Assembly: GCA_963797765.1 (NCBI GenBank)
Contig: CAWCQU010000003.1
Span: 1,426,001 to 1,490,000 of the forward strand
Direction of reading: 5' to 3'
Source of the DNA: JBGPTK01 sp963797765
GTDB taxonomy: Bacteria > Acidobacteriota > Terriglobia > Acidiferrales > UBA7541
DNA length: 64,000 nucleotides
The translations under genes were made by a program, and so were the position numbers. The notes under the pieces were generated by a model that was not told the origin of the DNA, did not search any database, and was given only the letters and a program-made list of their open reading frames with translations. The number at the start of each line of letters is the position of its first letter. The stretch's first letter is position 1. Of this stretch, positions 55,357 through 63,902 are shown piece after piece.

Positions 55357-57141
55357 TTACTGCAAGTTCGCTTGGCGAAGGAATGCCGCGAAACGCGGGT
55401 CGCCGCGCAGGGGGTCGAAGAAGGGATGCACTTTCAGAAATTGCATGATGTTCGATCGTTCTTCGGCGGCACGCCCCATCCATATAAATGCCTGCTCCGT
55501 GTCACCGAGTCCCAGGTAAGCGTTAAGAAACGCAGCCGCCGGGACGTAACCGGCTTTTCGCCGACGCTGAAGTTCGTCGAGAACCCGCAGAGCTTCCGCG
55601 CGGCGACCGGCGCGCGCATACGCCCGCACGAGCAAGCCCAGGACAGCCGAGCTGCGATGCGAGGCGGCAGCGTCTCTCTCCAGTACTCGAACCGCTTCAT
55701 CATTTTGTTCGGCGCCGAGGAGTGCGAAGCCGAGAAACCACAGCGCTTGCGGGCTCTCAGGTTCTATGGCCAGCACAGTGCGCAATTCCCGAATGGACTC
55801 GTCATAGCGGCGAGCATGAAAGAGGATCCAGCCGATTTGGATACCGGTAAGCGCCAGCGGGTCAAGTTCCTGAGCACGTCGCGCCCACGATAGCGCCTCT
55901 TCGGTCCTCCCCTGGCGAAGAAACCAGTCCGCAAAGGCAGCGTGTGCGGCGGCATCGCTTGGGCTCAGCTCGATGGCGCGCTCATATTCCGCCTGGGCCT
56001 CCGGCCAGCGCCATTCATCGACCAAGGTTTCGGCAAGCAGAGCGTGCGCCTCGGAAAGTTGCGGATCCAACTCCAATGCCTTCCGCGTTGCGCTGATCAC
56101 TTTTGGACGAACTTCATCGGGGGGCGCGCCAATCATAACTGTGCCGAGTGTTTCGTAGGCCCCTGCCAGGCCGACATAAGCTGGTGCAAACGTCGCGTCC
56201 TTCCTGATCGCCTCCTCAAAGTAGGCAATACTCACTTCGATGTCAGCCCTGGTGTTGCTTTTGGCGAACTGGCCCTTGAGATAGCTCTCGTACGCTTCGG
56301 GCGATACGGGACGTGCGGCGACCAGCCTGGCGCGCTCCTCCCCGGTAACCGTAACCTCTACTCTTCGAGCGATGGATTGTGCCACCTCGCTCTCCAGGGT
56401 GAGGGCGTCACGCAGTTCGCGATCGTAGGTCTCGGACCAAAAATGCTCGTCGGTAGCGCCGCGAATTAACTGGGCGTTGACGCGAACGTGACTCCCCTCC
56501 CTGATGATGGAACCTTCGAAAATGGCATCGACGTTCAACGTCTTTGCGATCTCCGGTGCGGAAAGGCGTGTCTCTTTGAACCGCATCACCGACGTCCGGG
56601 AGATGACGCGCAGATCATGAATTCGGGAGAGGCGTCCGATGAGCGCCTCGGTCATCCCGTCAGCAAGGTATTCCTGGGTTGAGTCGCCGGACAGGTTTTT
56701 CAAAGGCAGCACCGCCAGTGACTTAATTTTGGGATGTGCCGCATCGCTGGCTCGGTTCCTTGTGATGAAGTAGGCAGCGGCAAGCATCGCGAGTACCAGC
56801 ATCCCGGCCAGGACAAGCCAGGTACGTGCCCGCAGAGTTCCCCTTGGTCCGGGGTCACGTTCCGCAGCCCCCGGCGCCCCAGTGCTACTCCCTTTCTTTT
56901 CCCCCTCTTCCAATGCCAACCTGCGGGTTTGTAACCAGGAATCCAGCTCTGAACAGAACGCGTAGACCGAACCCATCCTTTCATGCAGGTGCCGATGAAC
57001 AGGCATCCCCTCGCGCTTCTCCCACCGGCGGACGGTGGTGACGTCCCGCCCCAGATAGGTAGCGATCTCCTTCCAGGATTCCAGACGACGCTTCCCGGAC
57101 TCGGGCTGGGTCTTGGGTCGCGAGATCGCCTCGACAGACAT
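55357..57141 (-). CDS. membrane-anchored regulator: HTH, TolB-like domain and TPR repeats
   Basis: 594 residues from an ATG at 57141 with AGGAGG nine bases upstream (the longer frame to 57501 is rejected). The N-terminal region is a winged or MerR-like helix-turn-helix (LESWKEIATYLGRDVTTVRRWEKREGMPVHR, about residues 20-75). One membrane helix follows (WLVLAGMLVLAMLAAAYFI, 108-126), then a TolB-like/adenylate-cyclase-associated domain (LAVLPLKNLSGDSTQEYLADGMTEAL, about 140-250) and TPRs to the end. This architecture is widespread in Acidobacteriota. It is divergent from the cytochrome c gene and may control it. Confidence 0.85.
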   Translation of the reverse strand: MSVEAISRPKTQPESGKRRLESWKEIATYLGRDVTTVRRWEKREGMPVHRHLHERMGSVYAFCSELDSWLQTRRLALEEGEKKGSSTGAPGAAERDPGPRGTLRARTWLVLAGMLVLAMLAAAYFITRNRASDAAHPKIKSLAVLPLKNLSGDSTQEYLADGMTEALIGRLSRIHDLRVISRTSVMRFKETRLSAPEIAKTLNVDAIFEGSIIREGSHVRVNAQLIRGATDEHFWSETYDRELRDALTLESEVAQSIARRVEVTVTGEERARLVAARPVSPEAYESYLKGQFAKSNTRADIEVSIAYFEEAIRKDATFAPAYVGLAGAYETLGTVMIGAPPDEVRPKVISATRKALELDPQLSEAHALLAETLVDEWRWPEAQAEYERAIELSPSDAAAHAAFADWFLRQGRTEEALSWARRAQELDPLALTGIQIGWILFHARRYDESIRELRTVLAIEPESPQALWFLGFALLGAEQNDEAVRVLERDAAASHRSSAVLGLLVRAYARAGRRAEALRVLDELQRRRKAGYVPAAAFLNAYLGLGDTEQAFIWMGRAAEERSNIMQFLKVHPFFDPLRGDPRFAAFLRQANLQ

Positions 57142-57503
57142 GGCGTGGACCCTCCTGCTGGGTAGCGGGATTATCACACCTGTTTTATTCCGGGACAAGT
57201 GCCTGAACAGATAAAAAAGGCCGCCGGTGCCGCACTTCGCTGCTCTTTGCCTCTCTTTGCATGTTGTGCCGAAGCCCATGCCGGACGCAGCATCCCGCTG
57301 CAAGTGGTGGTATACGGCAATCACTCGATTAGGCCGGTGAGCCAAGCCAGACGCTAGAGGGTGAATGCCTAATGGCTTTGACCTGTCACCCGAAAAACAG
57401 GGCCGTAGAGAATCCAGCTTCTCCGGACTCGGTGACAGGAAACTGCAGATGATGTCAAGAACACGAACCCAGGACGCAAAAAAATCAGGAGAGGAGAACA
57501 ACC
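57142..57503. promoter_or_regulatory. divergent intergenic region between the TPR regulator and cytochrome c gene
   Basis: 362 bases with both start regions at its ends: AGGAGG before the regulator and CAGGAGAGGAGAAC before the cytochrome gene. It should hold both promoters; I see no pair of hexamers near consensus and no repeat. Confidence 0.4.
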
Positions 57504-58217
57504 ATGACAGCGAGGAAATTTCTCAAGCCCGCAGCCGTTGCCTCGGCATTTGCCGCGATCCTGCTGGCGGGACTGCTGAGCAGTTCCCTGCGTTTAACGG
57601 CCCACGACCATGACCGCGATCGCGATCGCGATGACGATGACGACCGCAACGAATCAAAGATCCACCAGGGATTTGAGATAGCGCCGGTCCCGCTGAACCT
57701 GGAGGGGAAAAACCGGCGCCTGGTGGGACTCGGCAGCTATATCGTCAACGCGCAGGCCGATTGCAACATCTGCCACAACCCCGGCCCTGGCGACAATGAA
57801 TTCCTGACGGGCGGAAATCCATACCTTGGCCAGCCCAAGATCATCAATCCGGCCACCTACTTGGGTGGCGGCCGGGATTTCGGCGCAATAGCGACAGGAG
57901 CTGCGCACATCATCTCCCGCAACCTGACGCCTGATAAAACCGGTTTGCCCGAAGGAGGCCGCACGTTTTCGGAGTTTCTCCAGATCATGAGGACAGGAGT
58001 GGACCTGGATAACCTCCATCCAGCCTGTCCAGCCGGTGTGGTTAACACGAGCTGCGTTCCGGCTCCGTTCCAGGCAGATCTCCTCCAGGTAATGCCCTGG
58101 GTTGCTGAGAAGGATATGTCGGAACATGACCTGCGTGCCATCTACGAATATCTGAGCGCCATTCCCTGCGTCGAAGGCCCGCCGGCTCCTAGCCCGCTGC
58201 ACAACGATTGTTTTTGA
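57504..58217 (+). CDS. exported single-heme cytochrome c-like protein
   Basis: 237 residues with a signal peptide (AAVASAFAAILLAGLL), followed by a metal-binding-looking tract HDHDRDRDRDDDDDR (residues 34-48). The heme motif CNICH is at about 87-91. A likely Met ligand lies in QVMPWVAEKDMSEHDLRAIYEYLSAIP, a pattern typical of small periplasmic electron carriers. Additional cysteines (HPACPAG, NTSCVP, IPCVEG, HNDCF) may form disulfides. Its role in a chain is unknown; the divergent TPR regulator is the only context. Confidence 0.8.
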   Translation: MTARKFLKPAAVASAFAAILLAGLLSSSLRLTAHDHDRDRDRDDDDDRNESKIHQGFEIAPVPLNLEGKNRRLVGLGSYIVNAQADCNICHNPGPGDNEFLTGGNPYLGQPKIINPATYLGGGRDFGAIATGAAHIISRNLTPDKTGLPEGGRTFSEFLQIMRTGVDLDNLHPACPAGVVNTSCVPAPFQADLLQVMPWVAEKDMSEHDLRAIYEYLSAIPCVEGPPAPSPLHNDCF

Positions 58218-58328
58218 GGCTGACGCTGGAAACCGCTCCCCGATCTCCCTCAGTGCTCTGTAAGGCGCTGGGGGAGACCACAACTCTCCCTAAGTTAGAC
58301 TACCGGATGTTTCCCGTATCCGCGTCAT

Positions 58329-58980
58329 TCAGGAGTTGACTATCGGCTTTCTGCCTATGCCACAAATCCATCCTTTGTCGCGTTCCTCGATTACCTGAAC
58401 ATTCGAGTAACCGGCGTTCGTGAAGAGTTCGCGATGTTCCTCAGCGCTCAGGAGCGTCATGCCGGTTCGCGAGGCGTATCTTTCGGCCAGCCTTGAAGTC
58501 GTGGTGTTCGCTCCTTTATAGACTTCCGCGATGACGGCGAGCGTGCCGCCCGGCTTCAGCACCCGGAACACTTCGCGCATGTCACCGGGCAAGTTGGGCC
58601 ACCAGAAGTGGGTTTCCACGGCAGTGACGAGATCGAACTCGCCCTCCGGAAACGGCAACTGGGACACAGAGCCGTGCGCGCACCTCGACGCGGCCGAGAC
58701 TGATCCATTGCGCATTTGTTCTTTTTGTTGCGGCGACGCTTTCCTCGGAATAATCGACTCCGTAGACTTTCCCCTGCGTCGCGATCGCCGCTAACTTACC
58801 CACTGTCCTGCCGCCGCCACAACCCACATCCAGGATCGTGTAGTGGTTCTCGATCGGAATCTGCTTTAAGCCCCAGTCTGTCAGCTTGGAATGGCTCGCG
58901 TTCATTCGCCACAAAGTGAATCGGCCCAGCCATCCGCTTGGCTTGCTGCATTGACTTTCCGGTGTTCTTCCGCTGGTCAC
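58329..58980 (-). CDS. class I SAM-dependent methyltransferase, one frame change
   Basis: The two pieces join to a Rossmann methyltransferase of 216 residues. Motif I is ILDVGCGGGRTVGKLA, followed by GVDYSEESVAA, and after the shift come FDLVTAVETHFWWPN and VFRVLKPGGTLAVIAEVY. One extra G near 58677 (reading GTGCGC-G-CAC) shifts the frame between VEVR and HGSVSQLPFPEG; nothing else is damaged. Substrate unknown. It stands alone between the cytochrome and a membrane protein gene. Confidence 0.78.
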
Positions 58981-59058
58981 GATGGGTTCTCCCGGGCAGA
59001 CAGTCTAACTCTAAAATGAGCGGCGGCGTTTAAGTACCCACACGTCCGGCCTCCACGT

Positions 59059-59733
59059 TTATCGGGACTTAGTTACGGTGCGTGGAACGCGTTTCCCTTC
59101 GAGCCAATATGCGACCCCTGCAAAAACCAGATACCAGAAGAGCGCCGTTATCGCGGCTGTCTTGTCTGAAGACAGAGGAGGGCCAAAAAATACGATGGAT
59201 TCGACGACTAGCATGGCGAAACCAAAAGTCACCATGCCATAGCGGCCAACGCGAGATGCCGATTGAGTCGTTTTCAAATAAAAATACATGCCGCTGAACA
59301 GAACGGCGATTTCAAGGATAAAAGCGAGGGACGGGTAATTCCAAAGCCCCAGGCCGATCTTCAGGGTATCGTCGTACAAGGGCATGTCGGGTCGATGTAC
59401 CACCACATCAAGCACCCAATGAGAGAACACCGCCGCACCCACAAACGCTGCTGCGCCCCAGCCATCCGCCTTGCGCCACACGTAATAGGCGAGGGCGGCG
59501 CCGATGGCCCAGAGCATTGCGCCGATAAAACTATGAGTGTACGGCATGTAGTAGAGATCGAGCGGATTGGTAGCGGTGATTCCGGGGACGATGCGGACCT
59601 TTTCGATCCCGAGTAGCACGAATATGCTCCAAAACACGTCAAGCAACTGCACGGCAATGAAAAGGACCCACAGCGGAATAGATTTCCTCATGCCTTTTGC
59701 TGCGAAGCTGGGCCCGTAATGACCTACAAACAT
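59059..59733 (-). CDS. integral membrane protein, permease-like
   Basis: 224 residues with about six helices (LWVLFIAVQLLDVFWSIFVLLGI; SFIGAMLWAIGAALAYYVW; GAAAFVGAAVFSHWVLDVVVHRPDMP; SLAFILEIAVLFSGMYFYL; YGMVTFGFAMLVVESIVFF; ALFWYLVFAGVAYWL). HYGPSFAAKG at the start and HWVLDVVVHRPD resemble the His/Asp pattern of YdjM/DUF457-type membrane hydrolases. GGGAGG precedes the ATG. No partner gene is evident. Confidence 0.65.
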   Translation of the reverse strand: MFVGHYGPSFAAKGMRKSIPLWVLFIAVQLLDVFWSIFVLLGIEKVRIVPGITATNPLDLYYMPYTHSFIGAMLWAIGAALAYYVWRKADGWGAAAFVGAAVFSHWVLDVVVHRPDMPLYDDTLKIGLGLWNYPSLAFILEIAVLFSGMYFYLKTTQSASRVGRYGMVTFGFAMLVVESIVFFGPPLSSDKTAAITALFWYLVFAGVAYWLEGKRVPRTVTKSR

Positions 59734-60288
59734 TTGAGTCCTCCCTTCTTAGAAGTCACCACCGAAGCCCACCCATGACCGCCGCTAAGTTTCGAAGACC
59801 GAAAACCTGGTTCCAATTTCAACACCGCAGGAATTGCGAAGCCTCCTTTGACGATAGTTGTCCGCAAAGAATCTTTGCTATACAACTTGCAGTAGCTTCC
59901 TCGACTTCGATAGGAGAGACTTCTTGCAGGAAATTTGCGCTCTTCATATGTGTGGGCTTGCGTTAATCAGAGCTGGGGGAGTTATCTTGGGCCGAAACCG
60001 CGCAAGCAAGGAATACAACTGGCACTACAGTACGAAAAAAAGGCATGGATGTCCTTTCAGCCGAATCAAATGGCCACAAAGCAATTCGATGCACGCACCT
60101 AAGCTTGAACACAACCCACCATTCGTTATTAACAGGTTCGAAGGACTTACAGCCCCTCAATGTGAGCTTTGCGATTCGAAGGTCCCAGCCCAGCAGGCAG
60201 GCCCATCAGAATATCCCATGTGTCTTAATCTGGCGCTAGTTTGGGGCATACTGCCAGGCGAAAAATTTCAGACCATTCCCGCCTTGTA
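59734..60288. other. 555-base stretch without a convincing gene
   Basis: The plus-strand frame from 59858 has no protein-like character. On the minus strand, from about 60046, MPFFRTVVPVVFLACAVSAQ looks like a signal peptide but stops after seven more residues, so it may be a remnant. Confidence 0.35.
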
Positions 60289-60729
60289 TCAATGCGGTTT
60301 GAAAGTCTTCCCGGTCTCCAGCAGCGTCTTCAGGCGGGAAAGAATCCGTGGCCATCCATCGGCGCAAGCAGTGTAAGTGGGGTCATCCTCGGCCCACTGG
60401 TCATGCGTCACTGTTACTTTGGTGGCTTCGGTCTCGGGTACTAATTCGATCGTTGCGCGAGAAGCCTTATCATTTTGGCCCATGGCGAAGGTGTACTGAA
60501 ACACTTTTGGCGGATCATGCCGCAGGACCTTCCCTCGGACGTAGGTCATCGGCTTGCCATCCGGGCCCGGGCCCACCCACGCGAGTTCCCCACCCGGCTT
60601 GAAATCCGCTTGAAAGTCAGCGCCCCCGAAGATGATGCGGTTCGACTCCTTCGAAACAAAGCCTTCCCACACCTTTTCCGGCGTGGCGGCAATGTAGAAC
60701 ACATATTTCAACGGCGCTTGATCGGCCAT
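60289..60729 (-). CDS. SRPBCC (AHSA1-like) family protein
   Basis: 146 residues with the START-like fold pattern of the AHSA1/Aha1-activator group: PLKYVFYIAATPEKVWEGFVSKES, FGGADFQADFKPGGELAWVGP, VRGKVLRHDPPKVFQYTF, TRATIELVPE-type strand and DGWPRILSRLKTLLETG. GGAG lies upstream of the ATG. These proteins bind hydrophobic ligands or act with regulators; no partner is next to it. Confidence 0.82.
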   Translation of the reverse strand: MADQAPLKYVFYIAATPEKVWEGFVSKESNRIIFGGADFQADFKPGGELAWVGPGPDGKPMTYVRGKVLRHDPPKVFQYTFAMGQNDKASRATIELVPETEATKVTVTHDQWAEDDPTYTACADGWPRILSRLKTLLETGKTFKPH

Positions 60730-60863
60730 TATCGCTCCTCACTTTCCGCCGCCATCTTATATCCGCAAACAAAACCCAACAAGGCTGTGCCTCGGTGAGG
60801 AAGACGCAGCACGCGCGATGAGAGGCGATCCTTGGAGCGGGGCGTGAAAAAACCAGAGACCGA

Positions 60864-61361
60864 TTACCGCTTGCGCATCCACACGCCCCACGTCACCGGC
60901 CCGGCTTCCTGATCCGCGATTGGGCGGCCCGCCTGCTTGAGGGCCAATTTTATCTGGCCGTGATGGTAGCCTTCGTGCCAGATCATGTGCTGGAGCAGCA
61001 GAACCGGGTGGTCGTAGTGGAAGTCCATGTCCCGGCCAGACTCCATTCTGCCCTTCACCGCGTCCCGCACTGTCTTGGCGCTTTCGTTCAGCATCTGCTC
61101 GATGCGGCCGGTGTCCAGCTCCGCCGCCCACTCTTCCTCAGGCACTTTTCTGGCGAACTCGGGCGCGTCCTCGAAGACGAATACCAGCCGCACATAGTGG
61201 ATGTGTGTAAAGAGCTGGGCGATCGTTGGGCTGCCTGCCATCGCTCTGGCCTCCAGCGCACCCTCCGGAACGGCGCGCAGCAGGTTGACCAAGATAGTGT
61301 TGTTCCGGTGCCAGGAGTCCAGCACAGCCTCGAGCAAGCGTTGATCCAGTTCGTCCGGCAT
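60864..61361 (-). CDS. DinB-family four-helix protein
   Basis: 165 residues. The DinB/DUF664 metal-site pattern is present: an early His in FTHIHYVRLVF and the C-terminal pair in HMIWHEGYHHGQIKLALK. The protein may be a metal-dependent transferase or hydrolase related to YfiT and mycothiol enzymes; the substrate is unknown. A 135-base gap separates it from the SRPBCC gene, which runs in the same direction. Confidence 0.82.
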   Translation of the reverse strand: MPDELDQRLLEAVLDSWHRNNTILVNLLRAVPEGALEARAMAGSPTIAQLFTHIHYVRLVFVFEDAPEFARKVPEEEWAAELDTGRIEQMLNESAKTVRDAVKGRMESGRDMDFHYDHPVLLLQHMIWHEGYHHGQIKLALKQAGRPIADQEAGPVTWGVWMRKR

Positions 61362-61498
61362 TTCCCCACCATTCGGTTTTGACGACCCACTAATTCGCGA
61401 GTCGAGCCGCCACGCGAGATTCTATACCAACTGTGAAGTGGGCTAACTCCTGGCAAATCGGCTTACCGCACACTCAGAGCTGGTTTCTGATTACCGCG

Positions 61499-62353
61499 TT
61501 AGTCAGGAGTTTGCCTACGACGAGACCGCTTGGTATGCATCGCCGAGCAAGAGAGACAACCTCTTCGGTTTCTTCTGCGGCTCCTCATCTCCTTCCGAAT
61601 TTTGCGAATAGCGGCATTTGCCTGTTTGCTGACTGACCAAAAACCCCGTACGACTCTGTAGTCTGATTTAACCAGTTTTCTCAAGCGATCGAGCGCACGT
61701 TCGTCTGCCATTTCAGAAAGGGCGTAAGCACACCAGAAGCGAACGTACTTAGAAGGGTCATCGAGACTCCGACGTAAAAGCTGGTGCGTTTTTTCTCGAT
61801 GATTGTGTGCGAGTGATTCAGCAGCCTGTCCTCTGACTTTGGGATGTTCCCGCTTATTAGCCAGGGACTTCTCCAGCGCAGGAATCGCGGCATTACCGTG
61901 CGTTAGGTTCAAGGCGTAGGCGGCCGCGGCTCTGTTCAACACTCGCTTTCCGTGATGCAAAACGTTTAGGACCGACCGTAGGTTGTCTGGATCATCTTTT
62001 TGCCAGATTTCCTTTGCCGCTTCGTACGCATCGATTGAGGTTTTGCCGTTGAGACGCTCCAAGGCAGTGCGAAGACGAATCTTTCCCAATCGACGCTTCC
62101 CACGCCCGTAGAAATTATTTTCTTGAGACAAACGCTCCACGTCGAAGTATTTCAACAAGTGCGCTCGGTCTGTTGTCTGCTCGTATTCCCCGTTCTCGTC
62201 TACGAGCCAGACGCATTCAAGTCCGTCTTTGCGGCTGTAATATCCCACTCGAAATTGACGCCCCACGTCTTTTCGCCAGCTTGGAGTGTTGTTATCGAAT
62301 CTCGCTAATCGCACCCGGGAAAGAGGGGGAATGATCTTTGGAATGGAATTCAT
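61499..62353 (-). CDS. HEAT-repeat protein
   Basis: 284 residues. The N-terminal half (MNSIPKIIPPLSRVRLARFD...FRVGYYSRKDGLECVWLVDENGEY) looks like a small beta domain. From about residue 125 on come three or four HEAT/PBS-type repeats (LNRAAAAYALNLTHGNAAIPALEKSL; HPKVRGQAAESLAHN; SKYVRFWCAYALSEMADERALDRLRKL). The C-terminus is very basic. A protein-binding scaffold is likely. The ATG at 62353 is preceded by GGAG; a longer frame reaches 62392. Confidence 0.68.
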   Translation of the reverse strand: MNSIPKIIPPLSRVRLARFDNNTPSWRKDVGRQFRVGYYSRKDGLECVWLVDENGEYEQTTDRAHLLKYFDVERLSQENNFYGRGKRRLGKIRLRTALERLNGKTSIDAYEAAKEIWQKDDPDNLRSVLNVLHHGKRVLNRAAAAYALNLTHGNAAIPALEKSLANKREHPKVRGQAAESLAHNHREKTHQLLRRSLDDPSKYVRFWCAYALSEMADERALDRLRKLVKSDYRVVRGFWSVSKQANAAIRKIRKEMRSRRRNRRGCLSCSAMHTKRSRRRQTPD

Positions 62354-62553
62354 AGACTCCATACATGCTGCCACGGACCCGGCAATTGTCAATCCAAGTG
62401 CTGCTTAGTCCGCGTACCAAACATTCGAACTCGGGCTGCGCAACCGAAGGACCGCCGCCTGAAGCCCGAAACCGGATTGTCGCAGGCTCGAGGCGTACTG
62501 GGGAACAGTACGAGTTGTAGCAAGAGACGCCACGATTAGAATGGATTGGACAC

Positions 62554-63414
62554 GTGGCCGACAATCCATCGCGCAGTGGAATACGAATCGCTTCGCTGGC
62601 GCCGAGCGTGACGTCGATTTTGATAGCCTTGGGCGCGCGAAAATCATTGGTGGGCGTGAGCAAGTGGTGCGCGGATGTGGCCGATGTCGGACGGCTGCCG
62701 AGGCTGGGAGATTGCTGGTCGCTCGATGCCGATGCGGTGATGAAATTGCACCCCGGCGTAGTGATCGGCTCGGTCCCATTCAAAACGGAAGCCGTCGAGA
62801 AATTATTGGCGCTGCCCGTGGCGTTCGTCGCACTGAATCCGCGCTCGCTGGCCGACGTATATTCCGATATTCGGCTTGGTGGGAAGCATTGCCGGCCGCT
62901 CTGCCGCTGCCGAAAATTTAATTAAGCGCATGCGACGCGGAATTCGCGGCAATTTCCGTAAAAGCCCGCCGCATGAAATCGCGCCCTGCAAGTTTATTGT
63001 GAGGCTTGGCCGAATCCGCGAATCACTTCCCCTCCCTGGGTCCGCGAACTGGTCGCAATCGCCGGCGCGAAGCATGGTTTTGAACCTGGCTCACGCGTTT
63101 CCGACGAGCAAGTGGCGCAAGCGATGCCCGAAGTGATCATGATTGCTTGGACTGCAACCGGCGACCGGCCGTCGGCTCGCAAGACTCTCGAAAATCCGGC
63201 TTGGCAAAATGTCCCTGCAGTCAAAAATCGCCAGATAATTGTGTTGCGCGACGAATTATTGAACACGCCCGGCCCGCCGCTCGTTCAGGGCGCCAAAGGA
63301 ATTATTTCGCGCGATTCATTTCGCTGGTCCGAAATAAGAGAAAGATGCCACCCTAAAAGGCTGGCGCTAAACAGGGCGAGGCGCAGCAGCGAGGCAAGCA
63401 AACTTGAGGGCGAA
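62554..63414 (+). pseudogene. BtuF-like cobalamin/iron-complex binding protein, three frame changes
   Basis: The GTG at 62554 opens IRIASLAPSVTSILIALGARKSLVGVSKWCADVADV, a type III periplasmic binding protein start, though without an obvious signal peptide. Frame changes, all +1, occur near 62878, 62939 and 62991. Corrected, it reads DIRLVGSIAGRSAAAENLIKRM, then EFAAISVKARRMKSRP, then VYCEAWPNPRITSPPWVRELVAIAG and finally PEVIMIAWTATG...PGPPLVQGAKGI. The last frame has no stop before the NUDIX gene starting at 63415. Confidence 0.72.
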
Positions 63415-63819
63415 ATGCTACTGGTCGTCGCGGGACTGATCGAACAGGAAGGCGCGCTGCTGGTCTGCCAGCGCAGCAAAAACGGCACGTTCGCCCTGCA
63501 ATGGGAATTCCCGGGCGGCAAAGTGCGCCCGGGCGAAGCGCTTCCAGCGGCACTGGCTCGCGAGTTGCGCGAAGAACTCGGAGTATCCGCACAAGTGGGC
63601 GCGGAACTCTTCCGCACGCGGCATCGCTACAAAGAGCTTTCTTCTGAAATTGAGCTGGTGTTTTTTGCCGCGCAGGTGGATCCGAAGGCGATTCGCAACC
63701 TCGTATTCGAGCAGATTCAGTGGGCTAAGCCGGCCGCGCTCCCGGCGATGGATTTTCTTCCAGCGGACCGGGAATTGATCCTAAAACTGGCCAGCGGCGA
63801 GTTAAACCTTACGCAGTAG
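63415..63819 (+). CDS. NUDIX hydrolase (MutT family)
   Basis: 134 residues from the ATG at 63415 (GAGGG five bases upstream). The NUDIX box is GGKVRPGEALPAALARELREELGV, close to the canonical Gx5Ex7REUxEExGU, in the context VVAGLIEQEGALLVCQRSKNGTFALQWEFPGG. It would hydrolyse 8-oxo-dGTP or a related nucleotide. The upstream BtuF-like frame runs into it with no intervening stop, so a fusion protein is possible. Confidence 0.87.
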   Translation: MLLVVAGLIEQEGALLVCQRSKNGTFALQWEFPGGKVRPGEALPAALARELREELGVSAQVGAELFRTRHRYKELSSEIELVFFAAQVDPKAIRNLVFEQIQWAKPAALPAMDFLPADRELILKLASGELNLTQ

Positions 63820-63840
63820 TGCTTTCCGGAAGTGACCTGG

Positions 63841-63902
63841 GAACGCCATTCTGGTGAATGGTGTTTGGCTGGGCGCCAATCGAGAGATTGGCGTTCCAGG
63901 GA
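63841..63902 (+). repeat. two-hairpin dispersed repeat (CGCCAATC family)
   Basis: GAACGCCATTCTGGTGAATG followed by GGCGCCAATCGAGAGATTGG and CGTTCC; full-length copy matching 36835-36892. The last 98 bases of the window after it show no feature. Confidence 0.75.

Noticed and set aside
59858..60376. 172-codon plus-strand frame
   Set aside because: No domain or signal, unusual composition, and it overlaps the 3' end of the SRPBCC gene on the other strand.
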